Assembly (NCBI GenBank): GCA_025618425.1
Contig: CM046848.1
Location: forward strand, 25,420,116 to 25,484,115
DNA length: 64,000 bases
From: Heliocidaris tuberculata
Lineage: Eukaryota; Echinodermata; Echinoidea; Camarodonta; Echinometridae
Reading direction: 5' to 3'
Below are positions 55,801 to 63,849 of the stretch, piece by piece. The notes beneath the pieces are model-generated. The model did no database searches. It was not told the origin of the DNA and saw only the letters and a list, made by a program, of their open reading frames with translations. How positions within the stretch are numbered: position 1 is the stretch's first letter; the number at the start of each line of letters is the position of its first letter. The position numbers and the translations under genes are program-made.

Positions 55801-55893
55801 CAGAAGACTAGAAAGGAAGGAGAAGAAACGGATGTGAACGAGAAAACTCCTTTGAAATTTTCATACAACAGAAAAGATAAGACCACATTGTAA
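44159..55893 (+). CDS. MFS transporter, spinster-like, seven exons, 533 aa
   Basis: Exons 44159-44301, 46109-46255, 51509-51826, 52208-52262, 52888-53082, 53789-54085 and 55447-55893 join with matching phases and GT-AG borders into one 533-residue frame, a typical MFS size. The start has a good context (GTCATGG). TM1 is about 32-58. The loop before TM2 (about 59-135) is long, with five Cys (69, 92, 98, 113, 125) and three N-glycosylation sites (N73, N85, N116). TM5-6 carry the MFS pattern 'ESIGWRWCYLVCGSTGL'; the loop after TM8 has 'GGWICDRQRK' (D366, R367). The C-terminal tail after about 500 is basic and cytosolic. The order of motifs resembles spinster (SPNS) lipid/sphingolipid exporters, but TM1 lacks the usual acidic residue and the TM2-3 loop lacks the basic motif, so the substrate is unknown. 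Intron 2 holds two antisense LINEs. Confidence 0.87.
44380..44762. mobile_element. MITE family J, copy 2 (intron 1 of the MFS gene)
   Basis: Ends 'TTAACCCTTTCAGGACA' and 'TGTCTCGAAAGGGTTAA' are inverted; body complementary to 2260-2677. Confidence 0.7.
44800..44945. repeat. Repeat with telomere-like CCCTAA words, copy 1
   Basis: 'CACCCTAACCCTACATCTAA' is followed by 'AGCCCTATCTTTGACGAAATAA' and 'GGAGCA' words. A related segment is at 52470-52600. Confidence 0.6.
46109..46255 (+). CDS. MFS transporter exon 2 (end of TM1, first extracellular loop)
   Basis: 147 nt after 'tttacatttcag'. Residues 48-97, with Cys69, Cys92 and two glycosylation sites; ends in phase 2 before GTTGGT, a weaker donor. 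Confidence 0.82.
46813..49781 (-). mobile_element. L1/Tx1-type LINE, 5' truncated, with open frame and poly(A) tail
   Basis: Minus-strand insertion in intron 2 of the MFS gene. It starts abruptly at a (CA)n run near 49781. The 3' end shows AATAAA (46830-46835 region), then about 15 A. The 3' UTR also contains poly(G) (47041-47064 on the plus strand as C) and TG repeats. No clear target-site duplication because both ends lie in simple sequence. Confidence 0.85.
47187..49781 (-). CDS. LINE ORF2 fragment: reverse transcriptase and C-terminal zinc knuckle
   Basis: About 865 codons without a stop, truncated at the 5' side, so the endonuclease domain is missing. In order (minus strand): 'KSPGNDGFTVEFY' (RT start), 'YRPITLLNVDYKILSKVLA', 'VTVDFEKAFDSV' (catalytic Asp), 'GVRQGDPLSPYLF', 'QILYADDISLF' (YADD), 'LKVNKGKTNFMWMG', a thumb-like region, an in-frame run of Phe-Asp repeats (around 48240-48255), and a Cys-rich CCHC-type motif 'LCSFC..HLFWQC' near the end. 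This is the L1/Tx1 arrangement. The Met residues upstream lie in the TG repeat and are not a real start. The open frame suggests recent insertion; it is not expected to move by itself. Confidence 0.9.
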   Translation of the reverse strand, partial: EKIKNDNEILKIIKSFYEKLYSNKDLILDENSLFFINLPKLSKENKYICEGKVTKNECYNVLKEMKSNKSPGNDGFTVEFYLTFWPTLGDILVETLNETYNRGELSTSQKQGVITLIEKEGKDTMYIQNYRPITLLNVDYKILSKVLAKRIKKVLGEIIHYDQVGYIEDRNIGEAVRLIDDMLFHSLNQTNGFLVTVDFEKAFDSVAHNFLSKVLDLFGFGDSFRSWIKVLYTDISSCVMNGGRSTGYFDIKRGVRQGDPLSPYLFLLAIETLAQVIRKDNNIKGIQFGKNEIRQILYADDISLFVQDKPSIDRLQIIFEEFEKISGLKVNKGKTNFMWMGKNCDRPDIALFGNLVQEVKILGVYFSMNVRKKEDLNYKEILSKIKRLLGWWKERDLTLMGKIHLIKTYALSKLNYVSSLIVVPQWIFSEVEKITFEFLWRGKDRIKRKIMYQDYVNGGLKMTNFKLFVKTQRIMWLKRLLYGKKNAGWKLYFDYCFRSVGGRFVFKCDFDFDFDFDSSILRLGAPPFYLEMIKVWQDMEKCRNVESDVIHPVIFNNRNIRIRDKTFFYSDLYDSGICQLTDIYDNGHVKPVAYFQSLGINGDGLLKINDIISAIPMNWKDTEAIDRFQQVDLTNFNIILNIFEQKSNFQYIKSRRIYEHFVKELQDTYSIQIRDGHNNFDFTDKELRELFVRPRSSTLIWKCREFQFMLVHGVVYTKEQLMKFGFVADNLCSFCQLEPETYSHLFWQCDKVKQIWKFVIEHFDIAELKNMNWQEIFLGITGNSDRSKCVNSLMILLKYTIFKSRSENNLPTREKIVKIISEFIEDEKTLASKAGRLHLHLRKWEHIKNIQVRYVDWRGEPETM
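49782..49880. repeat. (CA)n / (CT)n at the junction of two LINE copies
   Basis: CA, CG-CA and CT dinucleotide runs exactly between the 5' end of the open LINE and the 3' end of its decayed relative. Confidence 0.95.
49881..51180 (-). pseudogene. Older L1/Tx1-type LINE 3' fragment, interrupted by a MITE
   Basis: Minus strand. Segment 51137-50827 matches the thumb/C-terminal region of the neighbouring LINE ('IYEYFGTHLQHLYNLRVKGG' against 'IYEHFVKELQDTYSIQIRDG'). Segment 50403-49882 continues with a zinc-knuckle relic ('YEHIFWDC'), in-frame stops, and the end 'GITGKDLEIKMCN...LLKWERLYEN', matching 'GITGNSDRSKCVN...LRKWEHIKNI'. The RT core is absent. The two parts are split by the family H element at 50404-50826. 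Confidence 0.82.
50404..50826. mobile_element. MITE family H, copy 2, inserted in a LINE relic
   Basis: Ends 'TAAAGGCCACCGCACACCTT' and 'AAGGTGTGCGGTGGCCTTTA', then 'CGATCGGTCTGCGATCC' in both arms. 423 bp against 422 bp for the copy at 40074. It separates the two halves of the LINE relic, so it is younger than that LINE. Confidence 0.93.
51285..51465. mobile_element. MITE family G, copy 3 (left end eroded), close to an MFS exon
   Basis: Right end 'GAAAGTTGTTGCGATCGTGT'; internal 'TATTACGTAATCCGAACATG' and 'CCTTGAGTTGATTTCTTGAAAG' match the family. It ends about 45 bases before the exon 3 acceptor. Confidence 0.75.
51509..51826 (+). CDS. MFS transporter exon 3 (loop, TM2-TM4)
   Basis: 318 nt after 'gtggttttgtcag'. 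Residues 97-203, including Cys98, Cys113, Cys125, then 'YDVLAGPIYLIIQG' (TM2), 'VLWTLCTLLTAFV' (TM3) and 'LLRFLYGI' (TM4). A Met at 51474 upstream of the acceptor is in frame but intronic. Confidence 0.85.
52208..52262 (+). CDS. MFS transporter exon 4 (TM4)
   Basis: 55-nt microexon after 'tctgttttag', encoding 'SGPFPPISLGYLAQIFPL'; phases (2 in, 0 out) fit both neighbours and the GTAAGT donor is strong. Confidence 0.84.
52470..52600. repeat. Repeat with telomere-like CCCTAA words, copy 2
   Basis: 'CATCTAACCCTAACCCTATC' then 'TATAGCCCTAAAACTTTGAAA' and 'GGGCAATTATCGCCGGA' parallel the order at 44800-44945. Confidence 0.6.
52888..53082 (+). CDS. MFS transporter exon 5 (TM5, TM6)
   Basis: 65 codons in phase 0 with 'YGITYIFILVSESIGWRWCY', the MFS N-half signature; donor GTACTC is weak but in phase. 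Confidence 0.85.
53412..53720. repeat. Diverged tandem repeat, about 110 bp period
   Basis: 'GATCGTAACTT(G/T)CGTTCTTA(C/T)GAACGTTCTGACT' is followed by 'GATG(C/T)CAGAG(A/G)GCCCA' at about 53474 and 53587, with eroded units on either side ('ACCAGAACGCTCATTAGATCG', 'GAAACTTCCCCCAACTGAAAG'). Contains short palindromes GAACGTTC. Confidence 0.75.
53789..54085 (+). CDS. MFS transporter exon 6 (central loop, TM7-TM9)
   Basis: 99 codons in phase 0. Carries the central loop, TM7 ('TFMMCIILAQTARLAATYVL'), TM8 and the loop motif 'GGWICDRQRK', the best-preserved MFS signature in the protein. Donor 'ATGGTAACT' is followed by an exact repeat 'AATGGTAACT', so a donor ten bases downstream could be used but would shift the frame. 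Confidence 0.87.
54705..54750. repeat. Degraded transposon 3' end with A and G runs
   Basis: 'GGGGCGGATCCAGGATTTTC' followed by about 12 A and 8 G; this word is widespread as a transposon end in marine invertebrate genomes (from memory). Confidence 0.5.
55447..55893 (+). CDS. MFS transporter exon 7 (TM10-TM12, C-terminal tail)
   Basis: 148 codons plus TAA after 'tttttcatatccag'. Encodes 'DWIYVTILSVISDF', 'CKIIVFAITYFFTHSVAG' and the last membrane helix 'GILFGTCVLLLLLSIGCM', then a tail of about 40 residues rich in K/E ('KTRKEGEETDVNEKTPLKF'). Confidence 0.87.
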   Translation, partial: TIGLVSGVLIFQTSQTTLLILYGILLLVGDWIYVTILSVISDFTPLECKIIVFAITYFFTHSVAGAINLLVTPITSLSSLRSALTLLSGILFGTCVLLLLLSIGCMHIRKVKFEHESSQKTRKEGEETDVNEKTPLKFSYNRKDKTTL

Positions 55894-56860
55894 TATACCA
55901 TATACTGTAAAGACTCTTCATGTGGTCAAGGAGGTCAATCTCAAATATCGAGAAGTTAGCTCGTGTCGAGCTCGTGTCGAGCTCGTGTCGAGGTATCAAG
56001 ATTTTTATGATGATAACGTAACATTACATACAATATACCTCTCTATGCGATTTGCCAAGTTCATAAATTGTATTATGAATTGATTTAATGTGTAACTTAA
56101 TTTATACCTTTTGTAATAATTCAAATTTAAAATTGAAATATGCAAATATGCTACATACTATTAACATATGACATTTCCACTCTAATGTGTATCTCTCTCT
56201 CCCTTTAATGTCTAGATGAAATCAGCTCATTTTATTTCTTATTTCGAAATGACCCGTTCGAGGCGACAGAATATGGGAAGTTTAAGTGTACCAATCACCT
56301 GAAAAAGTAATTTGTTTACAGCTAGAAAGTATAAAATCAACCTAACAGAACTCTGTCTGGTATTCTATAGATCAATAGTTAATGAGTATGACGGGAAAAA
56401 AGGATAACATGAAAATGCTCGCGCGGAACCGAACTCCGAGTTTGGTTCCGCGTGAGCCTTTATCTTGGCGAGCGCGTACGGGCACGTTGAGTAGTCTACT
56501 CACGAGTCGCTTTTACGCTTATAGAGAATGTAATTGAAATTGCAATATATCTTTACAAAATTAATATTTGACGCCCATATTTTGAATGTAGTATAACGAC
56601 ATGAAACCTCTAACATACAGAGCGAAATTATTTTTGGTGATTGGTACCCTTTCAAGAAAGAGTCACAGGTGTCGACTTAAATGAGTGGAAAAGATTATTA
56701 TGAAACAAAGAGACAGGGAAACAGAGATAATTTAGGAAGTAGTTGTTGAAAGGGTTTATATGATGCTGCACTGCGCCCTAATCATTTGTATACGTCTACA
56801 TATACGGTTTTATGAAGATTCTATATTCTACGCAAAACCGTCCATTTTTATGAATAAATA
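55894..56860 (+). other. Probable 3' UTR of the MFS gene
   Basis: Contains three consecutive 13-base units 'GAGCTCGTGTCGA' (55957-55992), a strong hairpin (56418-56459), and an AATAAA at 56853-56858 that is the first good polyadenylation signal after the stop. Confidence 0.45.
56418..56459. repeat. Strong hairpin downstream of the MFS coding region
   Basis: 'GCTCGCGCGGAACC' pairs with 'GGTTCCGCGTGAGC' (one G-U/mismatch), extended by ACTC/GAGT-type pairing around a 3-6-base loop. It is far more GC-rich than its surroundings. Confidence 0.75.
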
Positions 56861-57311
56861 AATTTAAACATCTGACGATACTGTGTGATATCTAGTCCTA
56901 CTAACCATATTCCATTTAGTACTCTATCATTCTTACAGGGTATTCTTGCATTTGGTAGCTCTAAAATGGAGGTATAATGATTGGCAGACCTCTTCTCAAA
57001 GGTGTGGTAAGGATGTTCATCGATTATATTATTTTATGGTTACTATTTAGAATAACGTTTCATCATGTCTTATAGTCATACTATTACAACAGTCATAGTT
57101 TAGGAGAGTGTCGACCTAGATTGAACCAATGTTGAACATTTCCCCAAACTGTAAGTTTCAATAAAACATCTCAAATATATTAATTTCTTACAAACATTAA
57201 TTATTATATGAGGTACAATATCTTTACCCAAAATTTATTGACAAAATGACATTACTTTCTTAAAGGAGAGCAGAGATTCATGTTACGCTCTATGGAAAAT
57301 TTGGTGCCCAG

Positions 57312-57868
57312 TTAAAGGGCAATCCGACCTTTGTAAAAAGCTGATTTGTTTGAAAGGAGAAAAATAAGAGAAACATGATGGTAAACGTTTGAAAGAAATC
57401 GGACAAAGAATAAGAAAGTTATGAATGTTTGAATATGAGATCACTACATCTATGCGAATCTCAAATTGGCAATTTGGTGAATCGATTGTGACGTATTCAC
57501 GGTCACCTCTCATTTGTCCGTACACCAAATATCATTACTCCTGAGCGCATTTTCCGTCGGGGCATTACTCAAAATATATTGTAGATATCATTATTGTTAT
57601 AGGTCCTCCCAAAAAAGATCCTACTGAGTTATACACTGTGAAAAACTGACATTTTAGTCATTTTGTGTATTGCAGCGAATGGGAAAGTTGACCGCCGCTA
57701 CATCACAGTAACCGTACCGATACGGCCAATTTGAAATTCCCATATGTATAGTGATTTCCACTTTAAAAAAAATCATAACTTTCCTACTGCTTGTCCGATT
57801 TCGTTCAAACTTTGACCAATCTGCTTCTCTGATTTTTTCTGCTTTCACACAAATCTACTCTCTGTTGA
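57312..57868. mobile_element. MITE family I, copy 3 (opposite orientation)
   Basis: Starts 'TTAAAGGGCAATCCGACCTT'; internal order 'AAATCGGACAAAGAATAAGAAAG ... TCCGATTTCGTTCAAACTTTGACC' is the complement of the copies at 18193 and 58663. The right end is eroded ('GTTGAACTT'). Confidence 0.75.
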
Positions 57869-57899
57869 ACTTAAACTTGTTAACGATTTTACGTTACGT

Positions 57900-58080
57900 A
57901 ATTGTACGATGAATCATTCATTTTACTTCTCCTTCTCCCCCTATTTCTCTCTCTCCCTCCAGCTATTACTCCTATTCTTTTTCTGATCCTTCCCTATCTT
58001 ATTCTCTCTTACTCTCTCTCCTATTTTTTTCAGTGTTTCTCTCTCTCCCTCTCTCTCTATTTCTCTCTCTTTCTATTTTT
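57900..58080. repeat. CT-rich low-complexity tract
   Basis: Pyrimidine-rich with (CT)n cores at 57946-57960 and 58035-58075. Confidence 0.85.
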
Positions 58081-58304
58081 GTAAATTATATGAATATATG
58101 CCAAATTGTATATCAGATTGTATTTTAACTTGTATTTTTATATATAAATACATGTATTTTCCATGTAATTCAGCTCTTAAGCATGCCTTATGGATTTTTC
58201 CAGTAAAAACCCTTTCAATTCACTTCAATTCAATTCAATTAAAATCGAATTATTACAGCATATACAATCATTATCAAATCCATAACATTTGTTTAGTTTT
58301 AAAG

Positions 58305-58662
58305 GGATATCCTATGACCGATCATATCAAAATCCCTTTCTAGGTCTAATGTAACCAGTCCTACCATATCACCTCGATCAATGGATTTACTTAAATACTC
58401 ACTTCTGTCAGATTCAAAAGAGCGAGGCTAGTTGAAAAGTTTGGCCGAAATCCAAATTGGTTGGGTATCAGTATGTCATTTTCGTTCGGGTATTTATACA
58501 TCTGTTTGAAAACCAACTTTTCTATTACCTTGGACAGAGCAGGTAGTAGAAATATTGGCCTGTAATTTAGTGGGTTTGAGGTATCACCACATTTGAACAA
58601 TGGAGTAATTGGGTTTTTTTTCCACTCTAGTGGAACATGTCCATCTTTGAGGGATAAATTAA
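58305..58662 (-). pseudogene. CR1-like LINE reverse transcriptase relic, 3' part
   Basis: Minus strand. Reads 'LSLKDGHVPLEWKKNPITPL', then 'NYRP', 'ALSKVIEKLVFKQM', 'NQFGFRPNFSTSLALLNLTE' and, after a one-base frameshift near 58395, 'GLVTLDLERDFDMIGHR', the RT palm motif in which the usual K-A-F-D appears as R-D-F-D. It ends abruptly near 58305. Frameshift and substitutions mark it as dead. It belongs to a different clade from the L1/Tx1 copies. Confidence 0.82.
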
Positions 58663-59253
58663 TTAAAGGGAAACCCAACCTTAAGAGCAAGTTGCTTTGA
58701 AAGAAAGAGGACAAATCAGAGAAGCAGATTGGTGAAAGTTTGAATGAAATCGGACAAGCAATAAGAAAGTTATGAATTTTTGAAAGTTGTAATCACTATA
58801 CATATGGGAATTTCAAATTGGCCGAATAGGTAATGTCACTGTGATGTAGCTGTGGACAACTCCCCCATTCGCTCCAACACACAAAATGACTAAAATGTCA
58901 CTTTTTCAAAATGTATTACTCAGTAGGATCTTTTTCTTTCATGAGAACCTATAACAATATGCTATCTCCAATATATTTTGAGCACTGCCCTGAGGGTAAA
59001 AGCGCCTCGAGGAAAACCGCAAATTAATGATATTTTTGTGTACGACAGATGGGAGAGTTTTCCACAAAAATGTCACAATCGAATCCTCAAATTGCCAATT
59101 TGAGATTAGCATAGATGTAGTGATCTCATTTTTCAAACATCCTTAACTTTCTTATTCCTTGTCCGATTTCTTTCAAACTTTCACCATCCTGTTTTACTTA
59201 TTTTTCTGCTTTCACACAAATCATATCATTACCAAGGTTGGATTGCCCTTTAA
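58663..59253. mobile_element. MITE family I, copy 2, inserted in the CR1-like relic
   Basis: 'TTAAAGGGAAACCCAACCTT' to 'AAGGTTGGATTGCCCTTTAA', 591 bp, nearly identical to 18193-18787. Removing exactly these bases restores the surrounding LINE reading frame. Confidence 0.92.
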
Positions 59254-59345
59254 TGATATGCGTCAGTGATTTAAGAATACAAGCAGATGAGTCTTTCAAA
59301 ACACGGAATCGTATCCATACCTGTCGTTTTGTTTATTACTGAAAT
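59254..59345 (-). pseudogene. CR1-like LINE relic, 5' part
   Basis: Minus strand. Encodes 'INKTTGMDTIPC', a frameshift, then 'LKDSSACILKSLTHII', which runs directly into the RT segment at 58662 once the MITE is removed. The motif order 'NK(A/T)TGxDxIP..LLK' is standard upstream of the RT domain in CR1/L2 elements. Confidence 0.7.
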
Positions 59346-59869
59346 ATCAGACATACGAACAAATGTGTACCGTGGACCCTTCTAATTTTTGCAGAATATT
59401 CGTTGAGAGTCCTTTTGAAATAATGAGGACTTATATATATTTTTGTGATATTCGTTATAGCACACGTTGTAGTGATTTTTCCATCTCGACCTTTTTTTTC
59501 CTAATTGAGGCAACTTTTTCTTAATCTGCTGAGCACAGATTAATAAAGATTACATGTTTCATATATTTTCATCTTTATGAGAAAGAATTTTGAAGTTTTC
59601 CTCTATATCTGTGATGAGTTCATATATGTTCAGTTTATTGTTCTACACCCTTCCCCCGCATTTTGTGTTTCGGAATTACAAACCTTCAGAAAAACGAGTG
59701 CCCCGGGGTTCATACTGACACAGTGCAATATGGCAAAAACTGCGACATGAAATGTAATCAATAGAGGAGTAATCATTGTTCCTACTGTGTCACGTTACAA
59801 TACCAAGGTCGGTCGACTGTATTAAAAAAAGTACATTCAGAACATAATGCTTTTGTAAGGTTGCTGTCC

Positions 59870-60173
59870 TGTCTAGTTCTTGTTCAGCAGGGTTCAGGGA
59901 ATTCTGCAGTTGGGTAAATGAGACGACGACGTTGTCGTGCCGAATTGTGCTCAGCACTGTGCTAACGCTTGGTTTTCTACCTTTTTTCCTGATCGAGATC
60001 TGATCATGCGTTTATGTGTATATATTTGTCGACAAACGTGTAGGGGTATAGACATAGTTTAAATTCATCCGAAGGACTAAGTTTACTAGGAAGCACTCCA
60101 CACCCAAAGGTTTTAGCAACGAGACCAGATTCCGAGACCTTACTTTTAATAACCACCCAGCACCTTATTTCAA
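59870..60173 (+). other. Candidate non-coding first exon of the SLC16-like gene
   Basis: Ends 'CACCTTATTTCAA' before a GTGAGT donor (60174-60179). Splicing to 63850 joins its last A to TGGCC and makes ATGGCC. Exon start is unknown; support is only the donor, the missing A and orientation. Confidence 0.4.
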
Positions 60174-60956
60174 GTGAGTATGTGTTTTTTTAATCAGAAT
60201 ATCTCTTCACGAATTATTAGATTTAGTATAAAGTCCCCCAAAGCGACAATGTAGTTAGTAAATCGTATAACCAATGAGCCTATATCGTATACTTTAACCA
60301 CCCAGCTAGTATTTTAATTAAAATATAAACAGAATGAAATAAATTCACATTTAAAAAGACGCATTCAAAGCGATACTATTCCACTATGATTCAATCCGTT
60401 CCAGACTTTTCTGTAGGCCTATTCCAAAGCAACTCAACTCGGTCTCGTGATCTTACAGCAATATTGAGAATCATTTTACATGTACAGAATAAATACTTCA
60501 CTGAGCACAAAGGGCAGACCGGTTCTAACCAACGTCAGAAATGTCAATTCAGTTTATTCATATTAATGTATAAAAAAAAATGTTTAATGGATTTCTTTCC
60601 ACAAACTGCATGCAGGCGTGGTATCAATGGAAGTGTAAAACTGACATAATTTGTTCTGCCTGTGTACACTCGTTAGAATCTCGATTGTCACTGTGTTTCA
60701 TACAAATATTTTGTCACTGTTTTTTCTTTTATTTGAATTGAGTTCCGTTCCGTTTTTTATTTATTTTGTCACAATTTACAGTGCCTACAAATGATAATAC
60801 AAAGGAAACTTTGTGAATACAACATAAATGAATTCAGTCAGTTGGCTTGCTTGCAGTTATATACACGTATATCCATATACCTGTTTAGAATAGCCGGGTT
60901 GTTTTTACATTGACGGAATAAGCCGCATTATAGGTCCCCATAACCACAGTTTTGTC

Positions 60957-60957
<1 letters not shown>

Positions 60958-61038
<81 letters not shown>

Positions 61039-61045
61039 TATATAT
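60958..61045. repeat. (TA)n followed by (CA)n
   Basis: TA units 60958-61003, interrupted TA/CA, CA units 61018-61037. Confidence 0.95.
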
Positions 61046-61264
61046 AAATACATATTTACAATACCCTTCATGATATTTTTAACGCCTCTTAAAACCAGCT
61101 TCTCCATGGTTACATGAAGCAGTGAAAATTAGAGAATTAGCGCGCGGAGCGCGCGGTGAAATTGAAGTCCGATCGTGAAAAACCTTTTGTATTTCATTGT
61201 TTGGAAGGTTTCATTTCCCGAGTTTTGCATCAGTTTTTCATTATTTTATTTTACACCTCCGGAT

Positions 61265-61370
61265 TTTATTGGGGGGGGGGGGGTGGGCACAACGATATGT
61301 TTGTCCTTCCCCCAATATTTTCTTTGGGGGTGCAACTGCCCCCCTACCCCCCCCCCCCCCCGGATCGATG
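61265..61370. repeat. Poly(G) and poly(C) pair
   Basis: G run at 61270-61283 and C-rich run at 61339-61362 flanking 'CACAACGATATG', the same arrangement as at 28880-28933. Three overlapping frames here are low-complexity artefacts. Confidence 0.85.
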
Positions 61371-61555
61371 CCCCTGCCCGCAAGTACTCGCAATGCGACG
61401 CGGTCAATGCGCCAACTTTCTGCTGTGACTGAGCAACGAGAATATCATTGAGGTTTGCAAAAAAGAATTAGCAATTTTCCTTTATTTCTGTGACATATAC
61501 CATTATTTGGAAATGAGGATGAAATTCACGTCAGTTAGCTTTAGAATCAAGATTT

Positions 61556-61742
61556 AACACGATAAAAACTACTTTCGAAAAATCAACTGAAGGCAATTTC
61601 AATAGCCCTATCTATCACCTTTAGAAATGTGCTAACATTACAATGGCGTATTACGTAATCCAAACAATATTTCCATGGGCAGTACAATAGGCCTTTGAAA
61701 TTGCCCTTGAGTTTATTTTTCGAAAGTAGTTTTTATCGTGTT
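61556..61742. mobile_element. MITE family G, copy 4
   Basis: Ends 'AACACGATAAAAACTACTTTC' and 'GAAAGTAGTTTTTATCGTGTT' are almost perfect inverted repeats; closest relative is the copy at 36125, in opposite central orientation. Confidence 0.93.
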
Positions 61743-61819
61743 ATTTGCATCATGTATTACATCTGCGTAGCTTTGGACCCTTTTATTTTGTCAAATCATT
61801 GATATCGCCTTGAAAATGT

Positions 61820-63030
61820 TAGTTATTGACAATCGTTCGCCCCAATTTTCTCAACGATTCAACTTCAGAATATGTAGAACAAAGGTAGATAAAAAAAGAA
61901 ATTTGCATAAACCATTGAATTAAATGTTTTTTTAGCCACTGAAAACAAAGTGCTTAGCTTTAGGTCCCCCAATCATACAGATAAGAATTTTCAGATGGTT
62001 CAATTGGATATTCCTCGTGAACGTAGCAGTTCGTAGGTTTGCTGCTGACCTATAAACCCCAAGTTTCAAATCATTCTTAAAACTCTAGCAATTTCCCATC
62101 ATGTGTCCTTTATTTCTGAAATTAAACTTCAATTCACAATATCAACAATGGCCCGTATTCTCGAAAGGCGCCTAACCTCAGCCCCCGCCTAAGTGTGTAG
62201 ATTTAGGCCACTGAATTACGGAGAGCCAAATGTCCCTCTCTTTTAATCCTACAAAATCCCCATAGTTCTGGGACTAAATGTAAATACAAAAACCGTCACG
62301 ATAGAATTGATTTCCCCCCTCTCGAGAGAAGCGCGAAAGCTCTGACGTTTGAGCAAATTTGAAAGATAACGGCTCGCAGCACCTTATTTTAGGCGAAAAG
62401 TTAGTTCGACGCGATGACTGCTTTTCAATTATCTGGACGCAGTACTTCACTGTATATGTAACAGAGGCGGGTGGAGGGAGTAGGGAGTTTCCCCCTTCAA
62501 GCGAGAAGCGCGAAAGCTCTGACGTTTGAGCAAATTTGAGAGAAAGATAACGGCTCGTAGCACCTTTTTTTAGGCGGAAAGTTAGTTCGACGCCCTGACT
62601 GCTTTTCAATTATTTGGACGCAATACTGCACTGTATGTAACAGGGGAGGGTGCAGGGAGGGAGGAGTTTCCCCCTTTCCGCGCGAAGCGCGAAAACTCTG
62701 ACGTTTTAGCAAATTTTGAGAGAAAGATAACGGCTTGTAGCACCTTTTTTCTTTCACTCCCCCCCCCCCGCTTTTTCGATCTCGCTTTTTTTTTTTTGGG
62801 GGGGGGGGAGGGCGACAGCCCCCACCGCCTCCTGGCCACGCGCCTGCATCGACATCGACTCGAAAATGTATGTTATTGACATTTGTCCGTCGTAATTTTT
62901 TCAGCCATTTAACTTCAAAATATGTAGAATGAAGATATATAAAAGAAATTTGCATCAACCACTGAATAAAATGACTTTTTAGCCGCTGGAAACAAAGTGC
63001 GCAGCTTTGGGTCCACCGATCATACATGGT
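61820..63030. repeat. Duplicated block flanking a three-copy tandem repeat
   Basis: Outer duplicates at about 61838-61970 and 62862-63012 share 'TTATTGACA', 'AACTTCA(G/A)AATATGTAGAA', 'GAAATTTGCAT(A/C)AACCA' and 'AACAAAGTGC'. Between them, 62310-62750 holds about 2.5 units of 185 bp with 'GAAGCGCGAAAGCTCTGACG', 'GATAACGGCTCG(C/T)AGCACC' and 'ACTGCTTTTCAATTAT'. Confidence 0.8.
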
Positions 63031-63215
63031 ACTAATGACCCTGAAATGACCAATGACCCTGAAATGTTTTGGTGGACCCGCTACTTGTTTAACAAGTAAA
63101 ATCATATTGGTGTGCGCATCGTGGTGCGTACAAAATGACAGCGTACAAAAGTCAGACCTTTATCTGCACATGCGCAAATTTTAATTACAAACTGGCTTAT
63201 TGGTTAAAACTATTT

Positions 63216-63426
63216 GGCCCGAATTCACAAAGGAGCTTTGGTTTAAACCATGGTTTAAACCCCCTCCTGGGTTTTTTTAAGCGTACGTGCGCACGGAATC
63301 CGATCCAATCATATGTTTTCTTTGAGTGCGCGCATGGGCAATGTGCGCTTATTTAAGCTTATTTTAGTACGCTTACGAAGGTTTAAACCTTACCCATGGT
63401 TTAAACCTCCTTTGTGAATTCAGGCC
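63216..63426. mobile_element. MITE family L, single copy
   Basis: Inverted ends 'GGCCCGAATTCACAAAGGAG' and 'CTCCTTTGTGAATTCAGGCC', each followed inward by 'GGTTTAAACCATGGTTTAAA'-type palindromes. 211 bp. Confidence 0.9.
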
Positions 63427-63554
63427 TTTATGTTACAGGGTCCTGTGATTGTAACGGCGTCGTTCATCATCAAGACTGTATGGGCAGGATGGGATTGAAG
63501 TTTACCTAGCAATGTCAATCTCTTGATCGCTGCTTCTTGTAACATCTTGTTACA

Positions 63555-63832
63555 TCTGTAGAGGTGTTTTGGTCTAGTGGATATTAAGTCACCGGACTGC
63601 AGATCACAAGGTAAGGGGTTCGAATCCCACCACGGCACTAACGTCATTTGGCAAGACTCTATTCTACATTGGCCATTCTCCACCCAGGTGTAAATGGGTA
63701 CCTGATATGCTTGAGCGCTAGTTACTTTGGCGGCTCTGCTATAACCAGGGTAATGATATCCCAGCGCCATGAGCGTCACTGCGTGACGGATATGAGCGCT
63801 ATATAAGTTGCCATTATTATTATTATTATTTA
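63555..63832 (+). mobile_element. tRNA-derived SINE with (ATT)n tail
   Basis: tRNA-like head with box A 'TTGGTCTAGTGGATA' and perfect box B GGTTCGAATCC (63617-63627), a body with 'CACCCAGGTGTAAATGGGTAC', and a tail 'GAGCGCTATATAAGTTGCC(ATT)n'. The head lacks acceptor-stem pairing. It ends about 18 bases before an exon, so its tail forms part of the 3' splice region. Confidence 0.85.
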
Positions 63833-63849
63833 CATCTCTTGTCTTTCAG

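Noticed and set aside
61156..61451. Three overlapping 84-90-residue frames
   Set aside because: Gly/Pro-rich low complexity from the G and C runs.
63420..63779. 119-residue minus-strand frame
   Set aside because: Antisense to the SINE and part of the family L element.
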